Origin: Agrostemma githago
Lineage: Eukaryota > Streptophyta > Magnoliopsida > Caryophyllales > Caryophyllaceae
DNA length: 64,000 nt
Direction of reading: 5' to 3'
Assembly (NCBI GenBank): GCA_958450325.1
Contig: OY288245.1
Coordinates: 63,165,441-63,229,440, forward strand
The first letter of the stretch is position 1. Every line of letters begins with the position of its first letter. The notes under the pieces are model-generated. The model worked only from the letters and a program-made list of their open reading frames with translations, ran no database searches and had not been told where the DNA came from. A program made the translations under genes and the position numbers. This document shows, piece by piece, positions 1 through 10,985 of the stretch.

Positions 1-368
1 GTTTGTTACAACAAAACCAAGTGACTTATACCCAGGAGGAGATTCAGGTAACCAAACATAAGCAGGTGGGGGGTCATCCGAATTCCAAACTAAAGAATAG
101 TCGAGAGGTGCTACAAGGGCCGGGGAGTCATTATTACTATTGGATTTGGATGTTGCAAGATCCTTAGCCACAAGAAGAAAGCCAGAGAGAGGCTTGTTGT
201 TTGGTTGGCAGTAATGACCGAGGCTAGAAAATCCTTGAGGTATGCCTACAGGTCTGTAAAATGAGATGCCTTTTTCCTTGTCATGGGATCCCCAGATGAA
301 ATTGAACGTGGTTACTTCCGCAACTTCTATTTCTCCAAGGTTGATCTTCCCACACCCAAATCCTTGCC
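1..368 (-). CDS. VPS62/DUF946 family protein, exon 2 (partial, runs off the window)
   Basis: Read on the minus strand from 368, this gives an open segment with GCGKINLGEIEV, FNFIWGSHDKEKGISFYRP, GFSSLGHYCQPNNKPLSGF, LDYSLVWNSDDPPPAYVWLP and PPGYKSLGFVVTN. This is the order of conserved blocks in plant 'vacuolar protein sorting-associated protein 62' (DUF946) proteins: a start block, FxxIW, IPxGFxxLGxYxQPNxKPLxG, DYxLVW and LPxPPxGYKxxGxVVT. The family's biochemical role is not established. The exon starts right after a clean acceptor (ATTTCAATGACAG, AG at 370-369) and in phase with exon 1 at 8442-8580. The remaining C-terminal part lies left of the window. No stop or frameshift is seen in the visible part, so the gene is probably functional. 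The family call is from remembered motifs, not a search. Confidence 0.82.
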
Positions 369-1193
369 CTGTCATTGAAATAAACAACACAACAACCAAA
401 ATATGCTTAATTTAAGGAATCGCTAGATGGAAAGCCCGTGCGATGCACGGGCTGCTTTTTAGTGACGTTGATAAGGACACCAAGTTGGATGATTGCATAA
501 ATTTGTGAAACTCTACAACAGTAGAGAGTAAGTCGAAGTTAAGAGTATGCCTAATAGTAAGGCAATATTATCCATATACGTAAATGTGTTTCAAGGGATC
601 AAAAATATATAATATACGGTAAACGTCAAATTAAATTATGGCATTATATATGGTGCATTGTAGTTAGAATAAAAGGCTAATTAAAGAACCTTGCACATTA
701 ATATACGTAGATATAAATATTCACTGGGTAAAATGGGAACATATTACAGTCAACAACGATAAAACATGTGATAAAAAACAAATTTGTCATCATCAGCGCA
801 CAAGTTATAATAATAAATGTTGTCGCTTAAAGTAACGATGCATGCCTTTGCTTATTTATACTCCGTAATACTTAAAGTAGTACAATTATGAATGCATTTG
901 AAATGATAGTAAAGTTCAAAATTACGACTTCATATTTATAATTGTAGATACTCTGATCATCACGTTAGAGTCTTAAGACCATGCGATGTGGTTGATAATC
1001 TTATTTTCTTAAATTTTTGGTTGATAATCTAAGAACGAATGATTACTCTTATTTATAATATAAAATTCCATCACTTTCTTATAATTTTTCGACGTGGGTT
1101 ATTTTTTTGTTGATATCTAAGGACGATCGATGACTCTTATTTATCATAATAAAATAAAGGAAAAACAATATATCTATTTGTATTAGGATAATA

Positions 1194-1851
1194 GAGAAAT
1201 TTGTCAAATTAATGCTCAAAAATAAACTTATTATCGTTTTGGGTCGGAATAAAAACTTATTAATAAAATGATGTTCTGATAGGTTTGGATTGGGCTTTGT
1301 TTTTGTGCGGAGTAAAGCCGTCATCCCCAATGGCGGATCTATTAAATAAATATAAGCAAAACAAAAAAACCTTTAACCCGCCACTAACAATGGCAGGTTT
1401 ATGATTTTTTTTTTTTATTAAATCAGGTATAAACTTATTTAAATGTAATTAGAAGACAAGTGAATTGTAGTAGCTCAGTGGTAAATATTTATGTTGTGTT
1501 TTTATTTGCACTAAAGGTCACAGGGTCCGAGGGTCGATCCTCATAATGTTCTGATCTCAAAAACTTCAGTAGTTGGAATTGAACCCGACACCCCCACAAA
1601 ATAGCAATCAAGTTCCTACAGTGCGGAACCTCCGTCCCACTTTTGTGTGCGTAGTTTCTATGATTTAATTAAACTACCATATACCTGATTTAACGGTAAT
1701 TTTTTTTTATTCACAAACCCGCCATTGCCAGTGACCGGTTAAAAACGAACCTCAATTAGAACCTATTAGAGCACCATTTTGTTAATTAGTTTTTATTACG
1801 ACCCAAAACAATAATAAGTTTATTTTTGAGCATTATTTTGACAAACTTTTC
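1194..1851. mobile_element. Mutator-type MITE (658 bp) with long TIRs, inside Helitron 1
   Basis: The ends are inverted copies: GAGAAATTTGTCAAATTAAT at 1194 and the complement of a closely matching end at 1851. The inverted similarity extends ~90 bp and then resumes in inner arms (about 1378-1432 against 1678-1740, both carrying a 'cccgccatt/aatggcgggtt' block). The element is flanked by the 9-bp direct repeat AGGATAATA at 1185-1193 and 1852-1860. A 9-bp duplication plus long TIRs is typical of Mutator-like elements. It has no coding capacity and its centre holds a SINE-like sequence. Confidence 0.82.
1464..1550 (+). repeat. tRNA-like SINE head in the centre of the MITE
   Basis: TAGCTCAGTGG at 1471-1481 is an exact RNA polymerase III A box and GGTCGATCC at 1532-1540 is a near-perfect B box, ~60 nt apart. 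There is no clean cloverleaf or acceptor stem, so this is a tRNA-derived SINE or relic rather than a tRNA gene. An inverted B-box-like 'ggaattgaacccgac' follows at ~1576. Confidence 0.5.
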
Positions 1852-2927
1852 AGGATAATAATAATATAAGTAATAATTTTATTTTTACTATTAATTATTT
1901 TTAAAATTTAAACTTTAAAATTTATATTTTTAAAATTTCTTAAGAATTAAATTTTATTTGGTTTATAGTCTTAAAATTTCTTCTTATATCCATTTTATGA
2001 CTCAAAATATTTGGTTAATGTATAATAACGAATTATTATTACTCTTATTTAGAATCCTATGACCTCATTATAATTCTTCGATGTGAAATAATTTTACTTA
2101 ACTTTTAAGAGATTTTTTAAGATTCACAAGAATTTTGGTTAATATCTAAGAAAGTTAGAAAAAATGATTACTCTTATTTATATAATAGAATTTTATCACA
2201 TTATATTATAATTTTTCAATGTGAGACAATTTAACTTAAGTTTATATTCATGAGAGCGTTCTTTTTAAGACTTCAAAATATTTTTTTGTTGATATGTAAT
2301 GACGAATAATTACTCTTATTTATAGAATTATAATTCTTCAATGTGAAACAATTTAACTTAAAGTTTATATATTCTTAAGAACTCTTTTTAAAATTTAAAA
2401 TATTTTTGGTTTATATTCTTAAAACAGAATTAACTAAGCGTTTCACACTTTCGTTATCCAATTTTTGTGCCTTATGAGGTGATAATCGTCGGTATATAAA
2501 ATGATAGTTTTTTAGTCTTAAATGGAGCATTTTTTTCCTATACAAATTCCTATATTATTTATTTAAATTTTAAAAAAATCGAGTCTGAGGTGGAGTAGGA
2601 TTTTTTTTTTCATATACAAATTTATATTCTATATTTAACTTAAAAAATATATTAAAAAATTTAGACCAATCATATCGCTCGAAAAGTTCCTACTTTATTA
2701 ATATATACTAGTTGGAAAGCCCGTGCGATGCACGAGCCGATTTTTAGTGACATTGATAATGACACGTAATTGGATAATTACATAAATTGGTGAAACTACG
2801 CAACATGAGAAAATAAATCGAAGGTAAGAATTATAGTAAAGGAATATTATCCACGTACATTGTTTCTAGGGAGGTAATATCTGTATTAAACGTCAAATTA
2901 AATTATAGGTGTACATTGTAGTTAGAC

Positions 2928-3130
2928 CTGACAAATTAAAACTGACTCAACCCAAATGACCCGACTCGAATAAGCCAACTCGAACCCGAGCCGATACACT
3001 AACTAAAGACCTGAGGTTGACCCGTAAACCGAATTGACCCAACCTAACCCGAAAGTTACACGACTATTATTATTGGAAAATGAATTGATATCCCTTAAAA
3101 AGTTGAAAATAGCAAACCCGAAAATGACTC
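2928..3130. repeat. Dispersed GACCC-rich repeat (copy 1)
   Basis: The sequence 'agacctgacaaa...ctgactcaaccc...cccgactcgaataag...cccgacta/acgactattattat...tgatatccctt...aaaagttgaaaa' recurs in the same order at 56035-56320 inside an unrelated MITE. Looser relatives are at 5120-5220, 6515-6650 and 7370-7450. Type unknown. Confidence 0.5.
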
Positions 3131-3169
3131 AAGCCTAGCTGAAATGTCATGGCCTGAGGTTTATCTTGT

Positions 3170-3915
3170 TTTTTATCATCATACTTTTTCGATGTGAGAT
3201 AATTCTACTTAAGTTTATAATCTTAACAACTCTTTTTAGAACTCGAAAGATTTCAGGTTGACATCTAAAGACAAATGATTACCTTATGTTAGTAGAATTC
3301 AATCAACTTATCATAATTTTTCGATGTGCAATAACTTTATCTAAGTTTATAAACTTCATGTTGATATCTAATAACAAATTATTACTCTTAATTATATAAT
3401 AGAATTTCATCAACTTATTAATTTTTCGACCTGAAATATTTCCGCTTATTTCTAGTTCATATTTAAAGATGAATTTTTATTTTTATTTATATAATAGAAT
3501 TTCATCACCTTATTATAATTTCTCGATGTGATATACTTTTACCTCAATTTATAACATTAAGAGTTGTCATAAGATTCAAAATATTTTGGTTAATATCTAA
3601 AAATTAATCTTATTTATGATACAGAATTTCATTAGTTTATATCTAAATACGAATGATTACTCTTATAATTAGTACTTCGTATATAACAGAAGTTTATCAC
3701 CTTATTAAAATTTCTCGATGTCGGATAATTACTTCAATTTATAGTCTTAAGAACTACTCGTATAATACTCAAAAAAAATTTGGGTGATATCTAAAGACGA
3801 ATAATTTTTGTTATTGATGATATAGAATATCATTACCTCATAATAATTTTTCGATGAAGGATAATTCTACTTAAGTTTATAGTCTTAAAAACTACGGAGT
3901 ATTTTTAGAACTCAA
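3170..3915. repeat. Degenerate ~150-bp tandem array within Helitron 2
   Basis: Several decayed copies of a unit containing 'gatatctaaagacgaat', 'gattactcttatttat', 'aatttcatcaccttat', 'aatttttcgatgtgagata' and 'agtttatagtcttaagaac' follow each other. Homologous copies occur in Helitron 1 at about 1015-1140 and 1978-2410. The array is therefore a family feature that varies in copy number. No coding function. Confidence 0.6.
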
Positions 3916-4827
3916 AACAACTCTTTTTGGAACTTAAACTAATAATTTTAGTTTTATAATTAATTATTTTCAAATGTTAATTCTATATTTTTAAAATTTC
4001 TAATATTTTTAGAGGGTAAATATTAAAAAAAATATCAAATATACAGAATTGACTACGCATTCCACGCGATCTCAGTTCAATTTTTGTTTTGTTTTTAGGT
4101 GATAATTGACTGTTTATATAGTGTTAATTTCTTTCAGTCAGAGACGTAGTAGGATTATTTTTATACAAATTTAATATCGCTTGAGTCCTAGTAGAGTAGG
4201 ATTGTTTTTTTTTCCTATGCAATTTTGTATATTCTTTATTTAAATTAAAAAATATATTAAAACTTGGACCAATCATATCGCTCTAAAAGTTCCTGATTTA
4301 TTAATATATATTGATTGATATATTGATTGATTGTGTTATTTATATACGCTTGCTTGACTGACTCATAAGAAACGCATTCCAAAATCCAAATTCAATCACA
4401 ACAAAAACGTGGATGTATACGTTTCTTGAAACACATTTTTAGTGTCGACTCTCCATAAGAGGTATAATAAATACAAGTCGTGTTTGAACAGGGCCGTCAA
4501 ATGGTTACGGGTGACCCTGTTCTAAATTTTAAATTGAGGCCTATATCGTATATTTGTGTATTAAATTCAAATAAACAGCCTGATATATATAATTTAATTA
4601 TTTTAAAAATATTTTGTGTTAATTTTTTATCGACGCAAATATAATACCTTCTATTCAGGTATTTAACCTATATATTGCACTCGTTTTTCAAACATTAAGT
4701 GTATAAAGTACAAGTAACGAGACATAGTATTTTCTATACTAATATGGTACTATCTCCATTCCATACGGAGTAGTATAATATAATTTGCTTTATGGATAAA
4801 AAAAATTATAAGTCTTTTAATCATTTA

Positions 4828-4860
4828 CTAGTGCAAAACCCGTGCCTACGCACGGTTTTT
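4828..4860 (-). mobile_element. Helitron 3' terminus (third copy, other end not located)
   Basis: On the minus strand this reads hairpin CCGTGC-gtag-GCACGG, then GTTTTGCACTAG, then host T. The tail TTTTGCACTAG is identical to that of the terminus at 31352, so these two form a second Helitron family. I could not place the 5' end, and sequence right of 4860 may belong to it. A lone Stowaway-like end 'ccctccgtctaagtcaatga' is at ~4912. Confidence 0.55.
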
Positions 4861-5332
4861 TAATTAATTTTGTTTATAAAAGACTTTAGCAACTTGATAA
4901 AATTATATTCCCTCCGTCTAAGTCAATGACTTACGCTTTTCTTTTTTTGTGCTTTCGTCAACAGTTTAGCTCTCTCTTTAGTATTTTCGAGAATTAATTC
5001 ATTTCTAAATTAGGGAATTATGATTATTAAATAGAAGATTTTTAGATTAAAAAATAATCATGTAAAGTTTTGATTACTCAATTCGTAAACTTATCTCATC
5101 TTTTTAGGGACAAGAGTAGACCCTAAAACTTTGACCCACGATCTATTTGGCTCAAACCTGAAATGATCCATTAATTTAGGATCAACACTCAGGTTGACCC
5201 GCTGGTTTGATGACTTGTCATTAAAAAATAATTAAAATAATTATTAAAATTTTATAATGTTAATATTGTAAATTACAAAAATAATTCAATATAATTTTTA
5301 CCATTTAATGATAAGATATTTATAATATAATA

Positions 5333-5541
5333 CTCCCTCCGTCCCGGTCATTTGTTGTCTTATTCCATTTCGGGGTGTCTCGATCAATTGTTGTTCTTTT
5401 CATTTGAGGAAGGAGATTGATGAGCAAATTTGATCATTCACATCCAATTTGGTACACTTATCATTCACTAATTGGTTCATTCTAATTTTCTTGGTTTTTG
5501 CGCCAAAATTAAAGGACAACAGTTGATCGGGACGGAGCGAG
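5333..5541. mobile_element. Stowaway MITE (209 bp)
   Basis: The terminal inverted repeats are CTCCCTCCGTCCC at 5333 and GGGACGGAGCGAG ending at 5541, flanked by TA at 5331-5332 and 5542-5543. This is the diagnostic structure of Tc1/mariner-related Stowaway MITEs. Confidence 0.88.
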
Positions 5542-7987
5542 TATAGTCTTTACAATTTTTTTAATTGTAAACAGGGTAAGTATTTTAATTAATTACATTA
5601 AATACGTTAAGTATGATTACTAATAACTGATTTTTTCTTTATAAAAAGTAAGATTTCGAAAATTATATATCTGCTCAGTATTATGTAATTATACCTACTA
5701 CTCCGTATAAGTTTTGATTTGTTATTTGGTTATTATTAATTTATTATGTATTCATTTGCCTATTTTGTAGCCTAATAGTTACTATTTAACAATTACTGCC
5801 TATTTTGTAGCCTAATCAATATATATAATTAAAGAAAGTTTTTTTTCGAGGGAATCCAACTTTTATAAAACACTAAGAATTTAAATATTATCCATAACAA
5901 AAGTGGATGTGATAAATAATACTCCTATTTGTTTTAATATTAGATAATAAATAATACTCCTTTAACTCTTAGTATTAGACAAAACAATCCTAACAGCCCT
6001 AAGAGTAAAAGAATTATCATTATATAAACCGTTAATTACCACCTTAGAAAACAAAAAAAATTGAATACACAGAATACACACCGCGTGGAACACGTAAAAT
6101 GGTTATGATTATTTCAAATAATCGTCATTTTTGGAGAATTATTATTAAAATAAAATTAGTATCCTAATATAAGTAGATATATTTATTAAGATAAAATTAT
6201 CCTAATAGAATTGGACTTACATTTTTGCGAAAATACTGTGTGAGAAAATTACAATTTTATGTAAAAACTATTACATTTTTTTAACTTTTTACCTTTTATA
6301 TCAATAAAAAAATTTAAAGAGTTTTTTTAATTTAATATTGGAGTATTTTATTTATATTCATTACTTGTCATATTTATATAGAAATAATTATAAATAATAA
6401 ATGTTTTAAAAGATATTACACAATAAAAAAATAAATTATTATTTCATTTATAGGTGTCATCAAAATAAAACTACACTGCATTTAATATTGCAATCATATA
6501 GAGTAAATAATTTTTAACGAACAGGTCGGGTCGGGGCGCGACCCTAATATACCGGGTTTGATGACAGTCAAGTCGCGGATCAAGATTTATAGGTGTTGAC
6601 CTACGAAAAAAGGGTCGGATGAGTTGGGTTTACGGGTCAAGTCAAGTCATTCAGATCAACTAGAGAGTACAACTTTAGTCTCCTGATTTATAAGCAAACA
6701 ATAGGGGGGGGAGGAAGTGAGCGAAGCAAGTTCATTTGTTTGGTCAGCAAAATGGGACGTAGGGATTTGTAAGTGAAAGTAAAATGGATTCCTCCATTTC
6801 TCTCCTCCAAAGCAAAATATTTCCTCTTCAAGATTAAAGGTAATCATATGTGGGTTTGGGCCGGACATGGGCCGGGCTAAATGTAAAATTTTAACCCACG
6901 GACAAGCGGGTTTAGGACGTGTTCGCGGGCCGAACGGAACGTATCAATCAGACGGTACGACCCATGATCAGCTCTATCCAAAATAGACAAAATTTTGAGG
7001 GAAAATATATCATCTCTATTCTCCCTCCCCTTCCCGACCCTATCCCTTCACTCTTTCCTTTTCCACTCCATTAGTTTTCTCTCTCATTTTATTATTCAAT
7101 CACGCTTTTAAGATTCGGGTAAGAAAACAAGTTCATGACTCTAAGAACAACAAATTGGGTGGGGGGGGGGGGTGTTGCGGGTCGGGTCGAATTTAGAGAA
7201 AGGTGATACCATACATACAATATATTCAATGCAGAAAATCAAATGGTTAGAGAGTAAAAGATAAACATGTGAGTTGTCACATACATATTAATATTGCTGA
7301 CGGACAAAAGTGCCGGTATTTTGATGAACATCATTTGTTTTACCCAGATAATTAATGTAGGCATTAGACCTGTTGGGCAGGTCGGGTCAAATATGGATCA
7401 TGGGTTGGGTTATATATGGTTAGAATACGGGTCATAAATAGTTCGAACGCCTATTTTTTTAACTAAAAAAAATTATAATGATAGGATAGATTCAGATTAT
7501 GTGACATAGTTAATGTTGGATTTCATATGTTTATGCTTCTAGTCGATCCGTATTCAGGACTAGCCCAAAGGTTGTTCATTTCGATTTTATGTAAAACTAT
7601 TCCATTCGTGTATAATACGTCTCATAAATGGTTTTATTCCCGTATTAATTAAAGTTGGTTTTATCTATGGAATACCACCCATAGTTTGTATTATTTCTGT
7701 TAAATAACCCTATATATTATTGACTGACCAATTCTGCCAAAGTAGTATAATGGAGTATTAGCAAAACATGGTTTGTGGATTGTAATAACATGGTTGGGTA
7801 TCAATTAAATTAACATAATTAAAGGATAGTAATTAGCTGATAATAGAACAATCATATTATAAAGTTATTATCAATAAATCCAAAATTACAATTATTTGAA
7901 ATAATCATAAACAGTTCGTCACATTCAATATTATAAAATAGCATTTTTGTAAAACTAGTAGTTACTATTTAACAATTACTAAAAAAT

Positions 7988-8060
7988 TGATAGAGTTGGG
8001 ATTCAATCCCACGACCTCCCTAATGTAGGGCAAGCTTTTTACCACTGAACTAAGAGACAA
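7988..8060 (-). repeat. tRNA-like sequence (SINE head or tRNA relic)
   Basis: On the minus strand TTAGTTCAGTGGT (8053-8041) fits an A box and GGGATTGAATCC (8010-7999) fits a B box. The acceptor ends do not pair well, and the copy lies in a host intron followed by AT-rich sequence, so a functional tRNA gene is unlikely. Confidence 0.45.
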
Positions 8061-8441
8061 TTACAACTATTAACTTTGCATAAATAGTCTATATTATGAG
8101 CCCTCTTGAATTTGGGCCCCGGTTCTTAGAACCGGGTAAACACCCCTTCCGACGGGCCTGTGTTTGAAGTAAAATGAAAGTGAGGAAAATTGAGATGGAT
8201 CTAAGGAAAACTTCATAATGAATCTCTCTAAAAAAAAAGAAAGAAAGATGTAGTTAAAGAAGTCAATACGAATTCGAGTGTGTAAGGATTAGAATTTGAT
8301 GGAGCTGGTGAGCCGCGGCAACTAACTAACTAACATCAGACAACACATCCGAGCATCAAATCAAATCAAGCATTTAGATTTGCACAACAGTAGTGATGAG
8401 AAAAGAAGTACAACAAGCTAACAAAAGTGTATGTACCGTAC

Positions 8442-8580
8442 CATGGGAGGGCCAGTGACCAGGCAATGGAGCAGGCAATGCGAAAGAAGAGGAATTCGCA
8501 TTTGTGGAGTGTTGTCCCAATAAAAGCCGACGCATCTTCTTCAACCTCCTCAACTTCAGCTTATTGATAATAAAGCTCAT
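8442..8580 (-). CDS. VPS62/DUF946 family protein, exon 1 (start codon and N-terminus)
   Basis: The ATG at 8580 opens 46 codons plus one base and stops at a donor (CATG|GTACGG, GT at 8441-8440). Joining the last G to the GG that starts exon 2 makes a glycine codon, giving PSHGQGFGCGKI across the junction (phase 1 intron). Residues 32-47 (SSFALPAPLPGHWPSHG) match the 'F-LPxPLPxWPxGxGFA' block found just before the first splice site in plant DUF946 proteins. Residues 1-22 are basic (KLKLRRLKKMRRLLL) and are not conserved in the members I remember. Unspliced, the frame runs on into the intron to 8374, which is an artefact. A strong donor-like GTAAGT at 8751-8746 suggests a possible leader intron. 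Confidence 0.75.
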
Positions 8581-9058
8581 CTTCCCATTTCCATCTTAAT
8601 TAATTACTTGTAGTACAGGCCAGGTTGGCTGGATTATCCTACTACTATCATGAAATAATAATTACGAGTATATATTACTTGGAAATTAGGATTATAAATT
8701 AGAGAAGTATTATGATGGAATGAGAAGGGAAGGGATGGATGATATACTTACGGTAAGAAGAGGGGGAAGGAATCAAACTGAATACACACATACACAATTA
8801 CACATACACATACGTGTGCCAATTAAGTTGAAATCCCAGATCTAAGACAAGAGATGAAGAAAAGAATGTGATCCATTGTCATTCTACACTTCTACTACGT
8901 GGTACATTTTAATTAGCGCAATTCTGCTTCTACAGATAATCAGATAGTGACCGCTCCAACAATGTGGGACCTCCCCCCTAGTTTAATTTGGTACAACCAC
9001 ATTCTGCGTATTATAAATCATACAATACCGCCCATCTTCTATGCCCAATATACAATTA
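8581..9058 (-). promoter_or_regulatory. 5' leader and upstream region of the VPS62/DUF946 gene
   Basis: This lies directly upstream of the ATG at 8580. It contains out-of-frame ATGs just before the start, a possible leader intron donor GTAAGT (8751-8746), a pyrimidine-rich stretch (8755-8775 on the minus strand) and CA-rich repeats at 8779-8815. No unambiguous TATA box was identified. The region ends at a Stowaway MITE. Confidence 0.35.
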
Positions 9059-9211
9059 CTCCCTCCGATTCTTTAGATTCGCAACGTTTACTATCTCACC
9101 AATAAAGTGAAATGTTTACCCAAACAAAAACCTACCTATTATAGAAATGTTGCAAACCTAATGAATTTGCCAAATATGGAATATGTTGCGAATCTAAAGA
9201 ATCGGAGGGAG
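9059..9211. mobile_element. Stowaway MITE (153 bp) with 27-bp perfect TIRs
   Basis: The left end CTCCCTCCGATTCTTTAGAT is matched by its exact complement ending at 9211, and identity continues to ~27 bp (through TTCGCAA). Flanking TA dinucleotides are at 9057-9058 and 9212-9213. The near-perfect ends suggest a recent insertion ~480 bp upstream of the gene's start codon. Confidence 0.92.
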
Positions 9212-9213
9212 TA

Positions 9214-10239
9214 TAATACTTCCCCCGTTTCATTAATTTCTTTCATTTTAAAAGTGATGATACAAATCTTAAGAAAAACAATAAAATAAGTACAAGTAGA
9301 GAAGACTAGAGTAAATGGGTCATCTAGGTAAGAGAGAAGTATGATAGAAAAAAGGGAAGGGGAAGAAATCCAAGAAATGGTTGAAAAAATAAATGTACTC
9401 CTCCCACCTCACTAAGATTTTCCCACTTTCATTAAAAAGAAACACCACTAAGATTTTCCCACTTCAAAAATTTCTTTATTCATCCAATTTACTCTCTTTC
9501 CATTGGTTATTTTTTATGATTTGATTTCTTGAACCCACCAAACGATTTACCACCATTCATTATCAATTTCTTCATCAATGTGGGGATGAGGGAGTAGAAG
9601 ATATCAATGAAACATGGAGTAAAATATTTCGACTCGATTGAGGTGACCATCAATAATGCCGGTAGTTCTTCAAGGTTTGACATTGCCGTGCCAAGAGTCA
9701 CCCAATTGAAACTCGGAGCGACGAAAAACGTTACCCATAAATTTTGAGGAGAAGATGTTTCTGTGTTGTTGTCAACTGAGGTGTTGAAGAGGCTGCTATT
9801 TATAGCGAAACTGACTGACTCCAGGAGTCGGTCAAGGTAGGCACAGCCCGCCGCAAGCGATTTGCCATATCCCGGATCCGGGCCGTGATCGGGCACGCAC
9901 GCGTGCGTGAGCTGAATTAAGCAACATGAAGAAAGCGCATATTAGGGGCGACAAAAACAGGGAGAGAAATTCTTGGGTAAAGGAAGAGTGGACACTTAGG
10001 TATCAATATCTTTCGATTTGAATTATATTGACACTTTAGTGAAATGAGGAAACAAGTTACTTACAGCGAGAGAATATCTTGCGATTTGAATTCCTAACCG
10101 AGCTTTGGTTGATACCCCTCACAACACATATCATACCTTTAAATTATGATCGTTCTGCGATTTTAACGTGCAACATGCTCTTTGAACCCATGCGTTTTAC
10201 CTTGGTACTTATAAATGTGTTCACAAGACTTCTCATAGT
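9214..10239. other. Non-coding stretch upstream of the gene
   Basis: No gene is supported here. There is a duplicated 'cactaagattttcccact' at about 9410 and 9447, and a 129-codon minus-strand frame (9507-9896) without recognisable motifs. 10,050-10,239 probably belongs to the 3' end of the Copia relic. Confidence 0.4.
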
Positions 10240-10985
10240 CGTATGATTGTCGATCACACCTACGTAGGTGGCTCAAGCGCTTCTCAATAACACTTCTCAC
10301 ACGAGATATTAAGGACATAAGTCAACCTTGTGTATAATTCATCAAGTGCGTCTTAAAAGCACCACCATTATGCCTATGAATTATACAATGCCATAGGAAT
10401 AGAAACTTAAGTCCCATTCCCCTCGACGTGTCAGCGACTAGTCTCCTAGTCAACCTCTTAGTAAGGGGATCAACAAGATTGCTTTCGAACTTCATATAGT
10501 CCATAACTATCACTCTGTTTTCAAGGAGTACAGTTGTCTAACTGCAGCGTGTCTGATTCGAATGTGTCGTTTTTTCGCATTATAGACACTATTCTTAGCA
10601 ACACCAATGGTTGCTTGTGAATCATAATGTAAGGAGACCGCTGTCTGCCGTCCTCCCCACATAGGCAAATTGGCTAGTTGGTTTTTCAACCATTCGACCT
10701 CTTGTCCTACCAACTTAAGAGCTATGAACTCTGACTCCATGGTAGAGTGTGCAATACAAGTCTGTTTGGAAGACTTCCACGATATAGCACCTCCACCCAT
10801 GGTGAAAACATAACCACTAGTAGATCGTTTTTTGAAACCCAATTCGCATCACAATATCCTTTCCAATATAGCAAGAAATTTATTATAATGCAGACACAGA
10901 TCAACTGTTCCTTTTAGGTATTTTAGTAAACAACGAAGCGCATTCCAATGTTCAATATTCCTTTTCCATGATGTTGCGTCTGTCA
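10240..10985 (-). pseudogene. Ty1/Copia pol relic (RNase H end of the polyprotein)
   Basis: Minus-strand fragments in different frames give, in order, [80 protein letters not shown] and NLVDPLTKRL...TSRGMGL. These are the hallmark blocks of the Copia RNase H domain and polyprotein C-terminus (typically 'H-IRxxHxxxR', 'LADxLTKxL'). Frameshifts occur near 10,840-10,900 and 10,510. Only the end of pol remains; gag, protease, integrase and most of RT are absent. It is a dead fragment. Confidence 0.85.

Larger units (their letters stand above)
423..2707 (-). mobile_element. Non-autonomous Helitron 1 (3' end at 423)
   Basis: On the minus strand the element ends with a perfect 8-bp hairpin (GCCCGTGC-atc-GCACGGGC, 452-434), an 11-nt tail and CTAG (426-423), the hallmark 3' end of Helitrons. 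The other end abuts the CTAG of a second copy at 2708. The segments next to the two 3' ends (about 455-680 and 2740-2940) are clearly homologous, and the opposite ends (about 2640-2707 and 4240-4310) share 'gaccaatcatatcgctc'. No RepHel protein is present. The 5' end is approximate and the base after CTAG is C rather than the usual T. Confidence 0.65.
2708..4314 (-). mobile_element. Non-autonomous Helitron 2 (3' end at 2708)
   Basis: The CTAG at 2711-2708 (minus strand) follows a hairpin GCTCGTGC-atc-GCACGGGC with one imperfect pair and an 11-nt tail. The flanking host base is T on the element strand, as expected for insertion between A and T. The probable 5' end is the TC at 4314-4313, before ATATATATTAATAAATCAGG. 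It belongs to the same family as Helitron 1 and lies head-to-tail with it. It also carries a degenerate ~150 bp tandem array (3170-3915) and a GACCC-rich dispersed repeat (2928-3130). Confidence 0.65.
369..8441 (-). other. ~8.07 kb first intron of the VPS62/DUF946 gene, filled with transposons
   Basis: The intron is bounded by GT at 8441-8440 and AG at 370-369. It contains two adjacent Helitrons (423-4314), a Mutator-type MITE nested in the first, a third Helitron end (4828), a Stowaway MITE (5333-5541) and a tRNA-like fragment (7988-8060). Between 5544 and 7987 there is only AT-rich sequence with patches of a GGGTC/GACCC-rich dispersed repeat (6515-6650, 6845-6965, 7370-7450), a short G run at 7161-7170 and no credible ORF. 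The direct repeat 'cctattttgtagcctaat' occurs at about 5758 and 5798. Confidence 0.72.

Noticed and set aside
7988..8060. tRNA gene
   Set aside because: A and B boxes are present but the acceptor and anticodon stems do not pair; treated as a SINE-like relic. The same applies to 1464-1550 and 35051-35120.
9507..9896. 129-codon minus-strand ORF
   Set aside because: No recognisable domain, low-complexity composition, no splice or promoter support; not reported as a gene.
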